55,317 nt of DNA from an uncultured Clostridia bacterium (lineage in GTDB: Bacteria; Bacillota; Clostridia; Oscillospirales; Ruminococcaceae). Below the pieces are notes generated by a model, which saw only the letters and a program-made list of their open reading frames with translations, had not been told where the DNA came from and did no database searches. This document shows, piece after piece, positions 8,675 to 16,363 of the stretch. Each line of letters begins with the position of its first letter. Positions within the stretch are counted from its first letter, which is position 1. Location of the stretch: NCBI GenBank assembly GCA_947600065.1, contig CANQFZ010000008.1, positions 1 through 55,317 of the forward strand, written 5' to 3'. The position numbers and the translations under genes were made by a program.

Positions 8675-9097
8675 TCACATTTTTTCTTTTGCTTCTTCAA
8701 GAAGCATGCTCAGGGTTATATCCTTCATTTCGTTTTCCATTGCGGATTGTATTGTTTCGATCTTACCGTCCATGACCGAATGAATGGTTCTTCCTATCGG
8801 ACATTCGGGGTTAGGGTTCTCGTGAAAATGGAAAAGCGACTCTTCTTTTTCTACCGCTTTGAATATATCAAGGAGCGTTATTTCCTTTGCAGGCTTTAAA
8901 AGATACGCGCCGCCTATTCCCTGTTTTATACCGACCATTCCCGCAGACGAAAGCGATCCGAGAATATTCCGTATAATAACGGGATTTACATTTATACTTC
9001 CCGAAAGGAAATTTGAAGTCACCTTAGTTTCTTTTTCAAACATAGCAATACACAGCAAAATGTGCGTTGCTATGGTAAATCTTGAAGAAAACTGCAC
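8675..9097 (-). CDS. Rrf2-family transcriptional regulator
   Basis: The protein has 140 residues, normal for Rrf2 winged-helix regulators. The N-terminal helix-turn-helix is recognisable (MQFSSRFTIATHILLCIAMF, then VNPVIIRNILGSLSSAGMV and the wing GIGGAYLLKPA). Rrf2 proteins such as IscR and NsrR bind an iron-sulfur cluster through three cysteines in the 90-106 region. Here only C99 (PECPIGRTI) is in that region, plus C16, so this is closer to the YwnA-like type without a classical cluster and may sense small molecules or thiol state. It is divergent from a cupin gene and probably controls both itself and the cupin through three shared palindromes. Confidence 0.92.
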   Translation of the reverse strand: MQFSSRFTIATHILLCIAMFEKETKVTSNFLSGSINVNPVIIRNILGSLSSAGMVGIKQGIGGAYLLKPAKEITLLDIFKAVEKEESLFHFHENPNPECPIGRTIHSVMDGKIETIQSAMENEMKDITLSMLLEEAKEKM

Positions 9098-9123
9098 AAA
9101 AACACCCCCTGCCCTTTTAATTC

Positions 9124-9152
9124 ATTATAACACTTCTTTGTTGTAATGTCAA
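9124..9152 (-). promoter_or_regulatory. Promoter of the Rrf2 gene
   Basis: On the minus strand TTGACA (9147-9152) and TATAAT (9124-9129) are 17 bases apart. The -35 box lies within the palindrome at 9141-9161, so binding there would block polymerase. Confidence 0.85.
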
Positions 9153-9161
9153 TAGTTACAA
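9141..9161. promoter_or_regulatory. Predicted Rrf2 operator 1
   Basis: TTGTAA-N9-TTACAA, a perfect 21-bp dyad, overlaps the -35 box of the Rrf2 promoter. The same dyad occurs twice more in this intergenic region. Confidence 0.8.
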
Positions 9162-9200
9162 TGAAACAGTAAAAAATTTGTGCAAGCGTACAAATATGCG

Positions 9201-9221
9201 TTGTAAGTATTGACATTACAA
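9201..9221. promoter_or_regulatory. Predicted Rrf2 operator 2
   Basis: TTGTAA-N9-TTACAA overlaps the -35 box of the cupin promoter. Its spacer carries the TTGACA hexamer, so it should repress the cupin gene when bound. Confidence 0.8.
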
Positions 9222-9238
9222 CTTAATTTTGCTATAAT
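9210..9238 (+). promoter_or_regulatory. Promoter of the cupin gene
   Basis: TTGACA (9210-9215) and TATAAT (9233-9238) are separated by 17 bases, between operators 2 and 3. Confidence 0.85.
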
Positions 9239-9242
9239 ATGG

Positions 9243-9263
9243 TTGTAACAACAAAGGTTACAA
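9243..9263. promoter_or_regulatory. Predicted Rrf2 operator 3
   Basis: TTGTAA-N9-TTACAA covers the expected transcription start of the cupin gene, a third perfect copy of the dyad. Its centre lies 42 bases from operator 2, which is 60 bases from operator 1. Confidence 0.78.
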
Positions 9264-9288
9264 CTATTTTTATTCGGAGGTCATTATT

Positions 9289-9642
9289 ATGAGCAATTTC
9301 ACAAAAGTAAACGTAGGACAAGAAGCAAGGACTGAGCTTCATGACAAGCTTTCTCTCACGGGCGCGGAGATCAGCATAAACAATCTTCCCGCAGGCGCAA
9401 GCGTTCCGTTTGTCCATTCCCACAAGAAAAACGAAGAGATCTATGCTATACTTTCGGGAAGCGGAAAAGCTGTCATTGACGGAGAGAGCGTAGAGCTTAA
9501 AGCAGGCGACTGGCTGAGAATTTCCCCCGCGGCTAAAAGGCAGTTCTTTGCGGCAGACAATTCCCCGATAAGCTATATCTGTATTCAGGTAAAAGCAGGC
9601 TCTCTCGAAGAATATACGGCGAGCGACGCTGTAGTCGGTTGA
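9289..9642 (+). CDS. Small cupin-domain protein
   Basis: The protein has 117 residues forming one cupin barrel. Cupin motif 1 is visible as HSHKKNEEIYAILSGSG, near residue 43, and the second as GDWLRISPAAKRQFFA, near 74. The two histidines and the glutamate of motif 1 are the usual metal ligands. Single-domain cupins include dioxygenases, isomerases and small-molecule sensors, so the substrate is unknown. It starts with a strong ribosome site (CGGAGG) and is divergent from the Rrf2 regulator, with three operator copies between them. This suggests induction by the signal that releases the regulator, possibly oxidative or electrophile stress. Confidence 0.88.
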   Translation: MSNFTKVNVGQEARTELHDKLSLTGAEISINNLPAGASVPFVHSHKKNEEIYAILSGSGKAVIDGESVELKAGDWLRISPAAKRQFFAADNSPISYICIQVKAGSLEEYTASDAVVG

Positions 9643-9765
9643 CAGTGTACGCATTGAACGCTTCGCGTGCAACGCTGTAGTCAGTTATGGTGTCCTCTTC
9701 GCGGACGTTATTTAGATTGTTCTATAATTATAAAGAGCGTAAGCCTGCGATAGGTTTACGCTCTT
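9643..9765. repeat. Family A repeat, copy 2, with 14-bp-arm hairpin
   Basis: It contains TTGACAGTGTAC, GGTGTCC...GCGGAC and TTATTTAGATTGTT. It ends in a hairpin with arms AAGAGCGTAAGCCT (9733-9746) and AGGTTTACGCTCTT (9752-9765). The same hairpin recurs near 33760, 33994 and 52906. It may terminate the convergent cupin and membrane-protein transcripts, although no T run follows. Confidence 0.65.
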
Positions 9766-9770
9766 ACCTC

Positions 9771-10409
9771 TTACTTCTTACCTCTTATTTCTAAAAGCCC
9801 TCTTATCAGCATATAGACCGACATTGACAAAATAAGTAAAAACACCGCCGCTCCGAGGCAATTTCCCATAATTATCCTGAATTCTTCCGAATTGCCAAAT
9901 GCCGAGATAAGCGCGGACTGGAGCGAATACATGGAAATAGCCGCAGTCGCGAGCGAAAGCGCTTTGCTCGCAGAAAGAACGGGGTCATGATAAGCTCTGT
10001 ATACAACTATGTTTCTTACAGCCGCAATTGCCGAATAAAAAGTGTATGCGGCTATAGCATAGATCATATATCCCGGATAAACTATTGTATGCCCCATATA
10101 CAGCGTTATGCAATGTATACCGAATAAGGCAAATACCAAAAGCAGCATAACAGCGCCGCAAGCGACATATCTTTTCCATTTTTTCAAAAGCGTCATTTTC
10201 CCGCGACCTATAAGCAAAGAAAAACGAATGACGCTTAAAGTGAGATAATAAAACGCAAGCGTTCCCGACCATATAGAGCGTGCGGCTATCCCGTTTATGC
10301 CCTGCAACAGCGCGTAAATGAGATTTATTGCAAGGCTGAAATACAAGAGCACTTCGGCTCTGAACAGCTTGTCGTTTTTAAATTTTAATATACTGCTCTT
10401 TTCTTTCAT
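9771..10409 (-). CDS. Polytopic membrane protein, TetR-linked
   Basis: The protein has 212 residues with about six hydrophobic segments separated by short basic loops, starting MKEKSSILKFKND and ending in RGLLEIRGKK. No transporter or enzyme motif was recognised. Its start overlaps the TetR stop codon in an ATGA arrangement, so the two are translated together and the protein is probably a target of, or functional partner to, that regulator. Comparable pairs sometimes act in drug or lipid export, but nothing in the sequence shows this. It is convergent with the cupin gene across a family A repeat. Confidence 0.8.
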   Translation of the reverse strand: MKEKSSILKFKNDKLFRAEVLLYFSLAINLIYALLQGINGIAARSIWSGTLAFYYLTLSVIRFSLLIGRGKMTLLKKWKRYVACGAVMLLLVFALFGIHCITLYMGHTIVYPGYMIYAIAAYTFYSAIAAVRNIVVYRAYHDPVLSASKALSLATAAISMYSLQSALISAFGNSEEFRIIMGNCLGAAVFLLILSMSVYMLIRGLLEIRGKK

Positions 10410-11029
10410 TTCAGATCTCTCCGACGGTTTTCAAGTCCGCCTTCAATACCGCTTGGCGCAATGCAGAACATACATATTTCCGTTATATCCTCGATAGTGT
10501 CCGCGCAGTTATTTTTTATCCACTCTTTTACGACCGATATTATCCCGCCGAGATAGAAATGTATTACATAGGGCTTTTGCTGTTTTTCAATTTTAAACTT
10601 ATCCATTGCGGGAGAAAATACCTCGTCGAACAGTTTTATAAAAGTCTTTTCGGAGTCAAAAACCGAAGGGTTTAAAAGCACGACCTTGAACAATCGTTTA
10701 TTTTCGCGTACAAACTCAAAAAAGGGTTTAAGGTATTCGGGAGAGATAAAGATATAGTCCTTTATATTTTCCGAGCTTAATCTCGTTTTCACGTCCGAAA
10801 GCTCGGGCGAAAATTTTTTAAAGCACTTTTTATTTGTGTATTCAACGCACTCGTTCAGAAGGTCCGCGATAGTTTCATAATGAAGATAAAAGGTAGAACG
10901 GTTGACGCCTGCTTTTTCGCATATTTCCTTTACCGTAATGTACTCAAGATCCTTTTTTTCCAGACATTCAATAAGTGCCTCGTCCATTCGTGCGGCTGTA
11001 CTGAAATATTTGCTTTCCGCTTTGTTCAA
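10406..11029 (-). CDS. TetR/AcrR-family transcriptional regulator
   Basis: The protein has 207 residues. The N-terminal helix-turn-helix is clear (ITVKEICEKAGVNRSTFYLHYETIADLL, about residues 30-57), with the typical RSTFYLHY recognition helix. The C-terminal two thirds is helical and would bind the effector, which is unknown. The segment FIKLFDEVFSP...YVIHFYLGGIISVVKEWI resembles the C-terminal domain of the DhaS-like TetR group. The downstream membrane protein overlaps by four bases. No obvious palindrome was identified by eye near its start. Confidence 0.9.
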   Translation of the reverse strand: MNKAESKYFSTAARMDEALIECLEKKDLEYITVKEICEKAGVNRSTFYLHYETIADLLNECVEYTNKKCFKKFSPELSDVKTRLSSENIKDYIFISPEYLKPFFEFVRENKRLFKVVLLNPSVFDSEKTFIKLFDEVFSPAMDKFKIEKQQKPYVIHFYLGGIISVVKEWIKNNCADTIEDITEICMFCIAPSGIEGGLENRRRDLK

Positions 11030-11082
11030 CCGTTTTACCTTCTTTCTTATTTTTTATTATCAGCGCTCGGATATGATATACT

Positions 11083-11442
11083 TTATTCCTCGCTGTCGGC
11101 TATTTCCCTTGCAAGACGTATTATATCGCCCGCATATTTATCCTTGCTTTTCTGAAGAATGCTCTTATAGATAGGATAATTGACGGCAGTTCCGATAAAA
11201 CCTATAATTCCTATGACAATTCCCATTATCATATAAACTGTCGTTCCTTCGCCTATAACGCCCATACAAAGGCACATTCCCGTGCCCGCGATAAGCGCGC
11301 AGATAATGCCGAATGTATAGGTAAATATCTGAGCGGGCAATTTTGCCGCCCTGTCCAGCTTTTTAAGCTGCACGACCTTTGTCGCGCTCTTTTTTGAATA
11401 CTCGTTTACGATAGCCTCTGCATAAATTTTGTCCGTGTTCAT
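11083..11442 (-). CDS. Two-helix membrane protein of unknown function
   Basis: The protein has 119 residues. A charged N-terminal helix (MNTDKIYAEAIVNEYSKK) is followed by two transmembrane segments, about residues 35-60 and 66-88, and a charged C-terminal tail (SKDKYAGDIIRLAREI). The arrangement recalls small helical membrane proteins common in Clostridia, some of which are mislabelled as dihydropteridine reductase. CGGAGG precedes the ATG. A plausible promoter lies at 11521-11548. The gene is followed by the TetR gene after 53 bases and could be in the same transcript. I do not recognise the family. Confidence 0.75.
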   Translation of the reverse strand: MNTDKIYAEAIVNEYSKKSATKVVQLKKLDRAAKLPAQIFTYTFGIICALIAGTGMCLCMGVIGEGTTVYMIMGIVIGIIGFIGTAVNYPIYKSILQKSKDKYAGDIIRLAREIADSEE

Positions 11443-11520
11443 AATAAGATACCTCCGTTTTAATGTTTTGATTTTTTAATGCCGTGCATTTATCTGCGCC
11501 GCATTTCTTTTTGTATCTTT

Positions 11521-11548
11521 ATTATAACACCCGACATTCCGATATCAA
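11521..11548 (-). promoter_or_regulatory. Probable promoter of the two-helix membrane gene
   Basis: On the minus strand TTGATA (11543-11548) and TATAAT (11521-11526) are separated by 16 bases, about 80 bases upstream of the start codon. Confidence 0.5.
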
Positions 11549-11599
11549 ACAACACGTTCGTGCTTTTCTGTTGATTTAATCAAACATCTAATGAATTAC

Positions 11600-12075
11600 A
11601 TATAAAACCTATTTGTGGTTCTTTTCAAACGTTATCTCGCCCCAACCCCCTAACCCCTTCTAGAGGTTAGAAGTTAGAGGTAAGAGGTAAGAAATTCGGG
11701 GAGCTTTCGGGAGGAAAAGTTGTTTTGTTTTCAGAGAAAGAGGCTAGATGCTAGAATACTTATGAAAATCGAATAACCTCTCCTCTAAAATTCTAACCTC
11801 TTACCTCTAACCTCTAACATCTAGATGGGGAAGGGGGAAAGTCGCGGGGGACGAAGTCCCCGCGACCCCTGTTGGCAGTTTACAGGGTAGAGTGTACAGT
11901 ATGCAGTAGTAGGAACCCGCCTTACGGCGGGTAATATTAGATTGTTATCAGACTGGAACGTTTTGAAATGTACCCCTAAAGGTAGGCTCATGTACCTATT
12001 GTCTTAAAACAATCTAAATATTGTCCGCGAAGCGGACACCTTAACTGACTACTGTACACTGTACCCTGTATACTG
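11600..12075. repeat. Composite repeat block (families D, B, E and A)
   Basis: This 475-base non-coding stretch contains four modules in order. D (TTTGTGGTTCTTTTCA) is at about 11600-11640. B (purine-rich TTAGAGG runs answered by CCTCTTACCTCTAACC) is at 11661-11824. E, a GC-rich hairpin (GTCGCGGGG...CCCCGCGAC), is at 11825-11872. A (TAGATTGTT...AACAATCTA core with TGTACAGT arms) is at 11876-12075. The same modules recur in the same or reversed order near 38550 and 53010. No gene was found here. Confidence 0.75.
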
Positions 12076-12080
12076 CCAAA

Positions 12081-12108
12081 AAGGCGGCTGAATTTCTCCA
12101 ACCGCCTT
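12081..12108 (-). terminator. Terminator of nifJ
   Basis: AAGGCGG and CCGCCTT form a hairpin, and on the minus strand the 3' arm is followed by TTT. It lies about 45 bases after the nifJ stop codon. Confidence 0.75.
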
Positions 12109-12150
12109 TCTAGTGTTATATTGTGCCGAATTATTTAACTCGTTTGAGCA

Positions 12151-15100
12151 TTACGCCTTCTCAAACTCTTCCTTATAAGCCTTCTGCAATTCAACAAGGT
12201 GATCGTACTTAGCCTTGGAGTTTGCAACTGCCTTGTCGAACAGAACGGTAGCTCTGTCGGGATTAGCACGCATAAGAGAGTTATAACGAACTTCTCTCAT
12301 CATAAATGCCTTGTAGTCGCCCGTAGGAGCCTTGCTGTCGAGAGTGAACGGAGACTTGCCCTCGTCAGCGAGCGCGGGATTGAAGCGGAACAGATGCCAG
12401 TAACCTGCCTCTACCGCCTCTTTCTCTACCTGCTGAGCTATTGTAAGTCCGCCCTTGATACCGTGGTTGATACAAGGAGCATAAGCGATTATCAGCGAAG
12501 GTCCGTCATAAGCTTCAGCCTCTGCAATTGCCTTTAAGCACTGGTTTCTGTCTGCGCCCATTGCTATCTGTGCAACATATACATAACCATAGTTCATAGC
12601 TATGCCTGCGAGGTCTTTCTTCTTTACGTCCTTACCGCCCGCAGCAAACTGTGCTACTGCGCCGACGTTTGTAGCCTTAGAAGCCTGACCGCCCGTGTTG
12701 GAGTAAACCTCGGTATCGAATACGAGGATATTTACGTTCTTGCCCGAAGCAATTACGTGGTCAAGTCCGCCGTAGCCGATATCATAAGCCCAGCCGTCGC
12801 CGCCTAAGATCCACTGGCTCTTCTTTGAGAGGTACTGCTTGAGCGAGAGAACATCTGTTGCTTCCTTGCTTCCGCAGTTGCAAGCCTCGATCTTTGCTAC
12901 AAGAGTCTTTGTAGCTTCAGCATTTGCCTTGCCGTCGTTCTTTGTTTCAAAATACTTGTCGATAAGTCCGACCATTTCGGCGTTGCCCTTGCCCTCAGCC
13001 TTTTCGCGGAGAACTTTCAAGCAATTCTGCGCTCTGTTTCTGAGAGTATCCTGAGCGAGGAACATACCGAGACCGAACTCTGCGTTGTCCTCAAACAGCG
13101 AGTTGCCCCACGCAGGACCGTGACCTTCCTTGTTTGTGGTGTAAGGAGTTGAAGGCTCAGAGCCTGCCCAAATTGACGAACAGCCCGTAGCGTTTGCAAT
13201 GTACATTCTGTCGCCGAAGAGCTGTGTTACGAGCTTAGCATAAGGAGTTTCTCCGCAGCCCGCGCAAGCGCCCGAGAATTCGAGCAGCGGCTGCTTGAAC
13301 TGAGCGCCCTTGATGGTGCTCTCTTTGAACTTCTCAACTGCCGCGTCATTCGAGTTGTCGTTAGCAACAGCATAATCGAAGAACTTCTGCTGTTCCATAA
13401 CCGTCTCGATAGGCGACATAACGAGCGCGTTCTTTGCCTTGTCCTTTGCGCCCGCAGGGCAGATATTAGCGCATACGCCGCAGCCCGTGCAGTCGAGAGT
13501 AGAAATTGCCATGGTATACTTCATGCCGGGCATTGCCATAGCGTCCTTTGTAACTACGCCCTCGGGAAGCTTTGCAGCCTGCTCCTCGGTGTAAACGAAC
13601 GGACGGATAACAGCGTGCGGGCATACCATTGCACAGTTGTTACACTGGATACAATTTTCGGGGATCCACTTTGGAACGTCTACAGCGATACCGCGCTTTT
13701 CAAACGCAGCAGAGCCCTGCGGGAACGTACCGTCTGCAATGTCAACGAACGTCGAAACAGGGAGCTGGTCGCCGCGCTGTGCATTTACGGGAACCTGAAT
13801 CTTGTTTACAAAGTCAATAAGGAACTTGTTGTCGCCCTCGAAGTGCGGGTGAACGAGCTCGCCCTCTGCGTTAGCCCAAGAAGCGGGAACGTCAACCTTT
13901 ATAACTTCGCCTGCGCCTCTTTCGATAGCGGCGTAGTTCATGTTGACGATATCCTCGCCCTTCTTTGCGAACGACTTATAAGCTGCCTTCTTCATATACT
14001 CGATAGCCTGGTCGGCGGGGATTATGTTTGCGATCGAGAAGAACGCCGACTGAAGAACGGTGTTGGTCTTATTGCCGAGACCTATCTCCTTAGCTACCTT
14101 GATAGCATTGATTATGTAGAAGTTGATGTTGTTCTTTGCGATGTATGCCTTTACGGGAGCAGGGAGCTTTTCGTCGAGCTCGTCTACCGACCACTGGCAG
14201 TTGAGCAGGAACGAACCGCCGGGAACAACGTCCTGAACCATATCATACTTGTCGATATACGACGGGTTATGACAAGCGACAAAGTTCGCCTTGTTTATGA
14301 AGTAGGTGGACTTTATCGGGGTCTTACCAAATCTCAGGTGAGAAATGGTTACGCCGCCCGACTTCTTCGAGTCGTATGCGAAATATGCCTGAGCATACAT
14401 GTCGGTATGGTCGCCGATGATCTTGATAGAGTTCTTGTTTGCGCCAACAGTACCGTCCGAGCCGAGACCCCAGAACTTGCAGCAGGTCGTGCCCTCGGGA
14501 GTGGTGTTCGGGTTTTCGGTAACCTTGAGCGAGAGGTTTGTAACATCGTCCTCGATGCCGACAGTGAATACGGGCTTATCCGTATTGTTGTAAACGGCGA
14601 TGATGTGGGACGGGTTGCAGTCCTTTGAACCAAGTCCGTAACGACCCGTAAAGATCGGAACGTTCTGGAACTTGCCTTCTCTGTTGAGAGCGGCAACAAC
14701 ATCAAGATAAAGAGGCTCGCCCATAGAGCCGGGCTCTTTCGTTCTGTCGAGAACGGTTATCTTCTTTACTGTTTCGGGAATAGCCTCAACGAGAGCCTTT
14801 GAAACGAACGGTCTGTAAAGTCTTACTTTTACAAGTCCGACCTTCTTGCCCTGTGAAAGCATATAGTCGATAGTTTCCTCGATAGTATCGCAAACGGAAC
14901 CCATAGCGACTATTACCTGTTCTGCATCGGGAGCGCCGTAGTAGTTGAACAGTTTGTAGTTCGTGCCGATCTTGGCATTTACCTTGTCCATGTACTCCGT
15001 AACGATAGCGGGGATATTATTGTAATAAGTGTTGCAAGCTTCTCTGCCCTGGAAGAAGATATCGGGGTTCTGAGCAGTACCGTGAAGAACAGGGTGCTCG

Positions 15101-15729
15101 GGGTTGAGAGCTCTGTTGCGGAATGCCTGAACAGCGTCCATATCTACCATTTCCGCAAGATCGTTATAATCCCATACCTCGATCTTCTGGATCTCGTGAG
15201 AGGTACGGAAACCGTCAAAGAAGTGCAGGAAAGGAACTCTGCCCTTTATCGTAGAAAGGTGAGCGACAGCTCCGAGGTCCATAACTTCCTGGGGGTTGGT
15301 CGAGCAGAGCATAGCGTAGCCCGTCTGACGGCAAGCGTAAATATCGCTGTGGTCGCCGAAGATCGAAAGAGCGTTTGAAGCAACAGCTCTTGCCGAAACA
15401 TGAATAACCGACGGAAGCAGTTCGCCCGCGATCTTGTACATATTCGGGATCATAAGGAGCAGACCCTGCGAAGCGGTATATGTAGTTGTAAGTGCTCCGG
15501 CGGAAAGCGAGCCGTGAACAGCGCCAGCAGCGCCGGCTTCCGACTGCATTTCAACGACCTTTACGGTTTCGCCGAAAATGTTCTTTCTTCCTGCGGTTGC
15601 CCAGGAATCTGTAACTTCCGCCATAACGGAAGAAGGGGTGATGGGGTAAATAGCAGCCAGATCGGTAAACGCATAAGAAACGTGACCCGCGGCGTTATTG
15701 CCGTCCATCGTTAGCTTTTCTCTAGCCAT
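12151..15729 (-). CDS. nifJ: Pyruvate:ferredoxin (flavodoxin) oxidoreductase
   Basis: This 1192-residue single-chain enzyme oxidises pyruvate and CoA to acetyl-CoA and CO2 and reduces ferredoxin, the central step of clostridial fermentation. The domain order is complete: N-terminal pyruvate-binding domain (YPITPSSVMAE), CoA-binding domain II, and a 2[4Fe-4S] ferredoxin domain with CIQCNNCAMVCP near residue 693 and CTGCGVCANICP near 750. A C-terminal thiamine diphosphate domain contains GACAGCGETPY near 820, GDGWAYDIGYGG near 976 and EVYSNTGGQASKAT. The length is typical. AGGAGG precedes the ATG. It is monocistronic, with its own promoter and terminator, and supplies acetyl-CoA for AdhE and reduced ferredoxin for hydrogenases. 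Confidence 0.98.
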   Translation of the reverse strand: MAREKLTMDGNNAAGHVSYAFTDLAAIYPITPSSVMAEVTDSWATAGRKNIFGETVKVVEMQSEAGAAGAVHGSLSAGALTTTYTASQGLLLMIPNMYKIAGELLPSVIHVSARAVASNALSIFGDHSDIYACRQTGYAMLCSTNPQEVMDLGAVAHLSTIKGRVPFLHFFDGFRTSHEIQKIEVWDYNDLAEMVDMDAVQAFRNRALNPEHPVLHGTAQNPDIFFQGREACNTYYNNIPAIVTEYMDKVNAKIGTNYKLFNYYGAPDAEQVIVAMGSVCDTIEETIDYMLSQGKKVGLVKVRLYRPFVSKALVEAIPETVKKITVLDRTKEPGSMGEPLYLDVVAALNREGKFQNVPIFTGRYGLGSKDCNPSHIIAVYNNTDKPVFTVGIEDDVTNLSLKVTENPNTTPEGTTCCKFWGLGSDGTVGANKNSIKIIGDHTDMYAQAYFAYDSKKSGGVTISHLRFGKTPIKSTYFINKANFVACHNPSYIDKYDMVQDVVPGGSFLLNCQWSVDELDEKLPAPVKAYIAKNNINFYIINAIKVAKEIGLGNKTNTVLQSAFFSIANIIPADQAIEYMKKAAYKSFAKKGEDIVNMNYAAIERGAGEVIKVDVPASWANAEGELVHPHFEGDNKFLIDFVNKIQVPVNAQRGDQLPVSTFVDIADGTFPQGSAAFEKRGIAVDVPKWIPENCIQCNNCAMVCPHAVIRPFVYTEEQAAKLPEGVVTKDAMAMPGMKYTMAISTLDCTGCGVCANICPAGAKDKAKNALVMSPIETVMEQQKFFDYAVANDNSNDAAVEKFKESTIKGAQFKQPLLEFSGACAGCGETPYAKLVTQLFGDRMYIANATGCSSIWAGSEPSTPYTTNKEGHGPAWGNSLFEDNAEFGLGMFLAQDTLRNRAQNCLKVLREKAEGKGNAEMVGLIDKYFETKNDGKANAEATKTLVAKIEACNCGSKEATDVLSLKQYLSKKSQWILGGDGWAYDIGYGGLDHVIASGKNVNILVFDTEVYSNTGGQASKATNVGAVAQFAAGGKDVKKKDLAGIAMNYGYVYVAQIAMGADRNQCLKAIAEAEAYDGPSLIIAYAPCINHGIKGGLTIAQQVEKEAVEAGYWHLFRFNPALADEGKSPFTLDSKAPTGDYKAFMMREVRYNSLMRANPDRATVLFDKAVANSKAKYDHLVELQKAYKEEFEKA

Positions 15730-15791
15730 TGGTTTATTCCTCCTAAGTTTTATTCGGTATCCGAAAAATCGGACACTTATCTACAACTTAC

Positions 15792-15820
15792 ATTTTAACA
15801 CATTTATTTGTAAATTGCAA
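15792..15820 (-). promoter_or_regulatory. Promoter of nifJ
   Basis: On the minus strand TTGCAA (15815-15820) and TAAAAT (15792-15797) are 17 bases apart. The leader contains a short inverted repeat (TCCGA...TCGGA) before the ribosome site. Confidence 0.65.
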
Positions 15821-15985
15821 TAGAATTTCTGAAATTTTTTATAAACTTTCTGTTAAAAGTCACAAATCAAGGATTTAAAGCGGTTTTTGAAATAATAGTT
15901 GAACAAAGCAACACTTTGTATACTTTTATTGTACTTGCTTCTAACACGTCCGATATTCGCATAAAATCCGTTAGGGGTGATATTT

Positions 15986-16363
15986 ATGCGAAAAAAGAAG
16001 AAGAATCCTCGGCTCGTTCCATATGCTATAGGAATAGCGGCGGGATATGCCGCTTTGCTTCTGATATCGGGGATAGCCGCGCTTATAGTGCTTATAACCG
16101 ACGTTACGGCTTTAGCGGGCGCGGCGGCAATATTTGCAATCGCCGCAGGGAGTTTTATAAACGGGCGGCTTGTCGGTAAAATTAAAAGAAAAACGGGTCT
16201 TAAAACAGGAGCGTTATGCGGGGCGGCATTTATCGTGCCGATAATTCTGCTTTCGATAATATTCGGAAAAGCGGGGAGCTTTATGCTTTTTGTAAAGATA
16301 ATACTAAGCGTTATTTTCGGCGCGGCGGGAGGAGTAGCGGGGGTAAATGCTAAGGAATCTTAA
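15986..16363 (+). CDS. YrzE/TIGR04086-like membrane protein
   Basis: The protein has 125 residues from ATG 15986. That start is preceded by TAGGGGTGA; a GTG at 15977 is also possible but has no ribosome site. A basic N-terminus (MRKKKKNPR) is followed by four hydrophobic segments rich in Gly and Ala. Size, segment number and the GR-x2-GKIKRKTGLKTGAL loop resemble TIGR04086-family proteins found next to preprotein-translocase or spore genes. No function is known. The next gene starts inside its end, so the two are translationally coupled. Confidence 0.7.
   Translation: MRKKKKNPRLVPYAIGIAAGYAALLLISGIAALIVLITDVTALAGAAAIFAIAAGSFINGRLVGKIKRKTGLKTGALCGAAFIVPIILLSIIFGKAGSFMLFVKIILSVIFGAAGGVAGVNAKES

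Noticed and set aside
8353-8899. Several short reading frames across the repeat between the phosphatase and Rrf2 genes
   Set aside because: They arise from palindromic repeat sequence or lie antisense to the Rrf2 gene, without ribosome sites.
13615-14628. A 337-codon reading frame opposite nifJ
   Set aside because: It lies wholly antisense to the certain nifJ coding region, has no ribosome site and shows a composition typical of a shadow frame.
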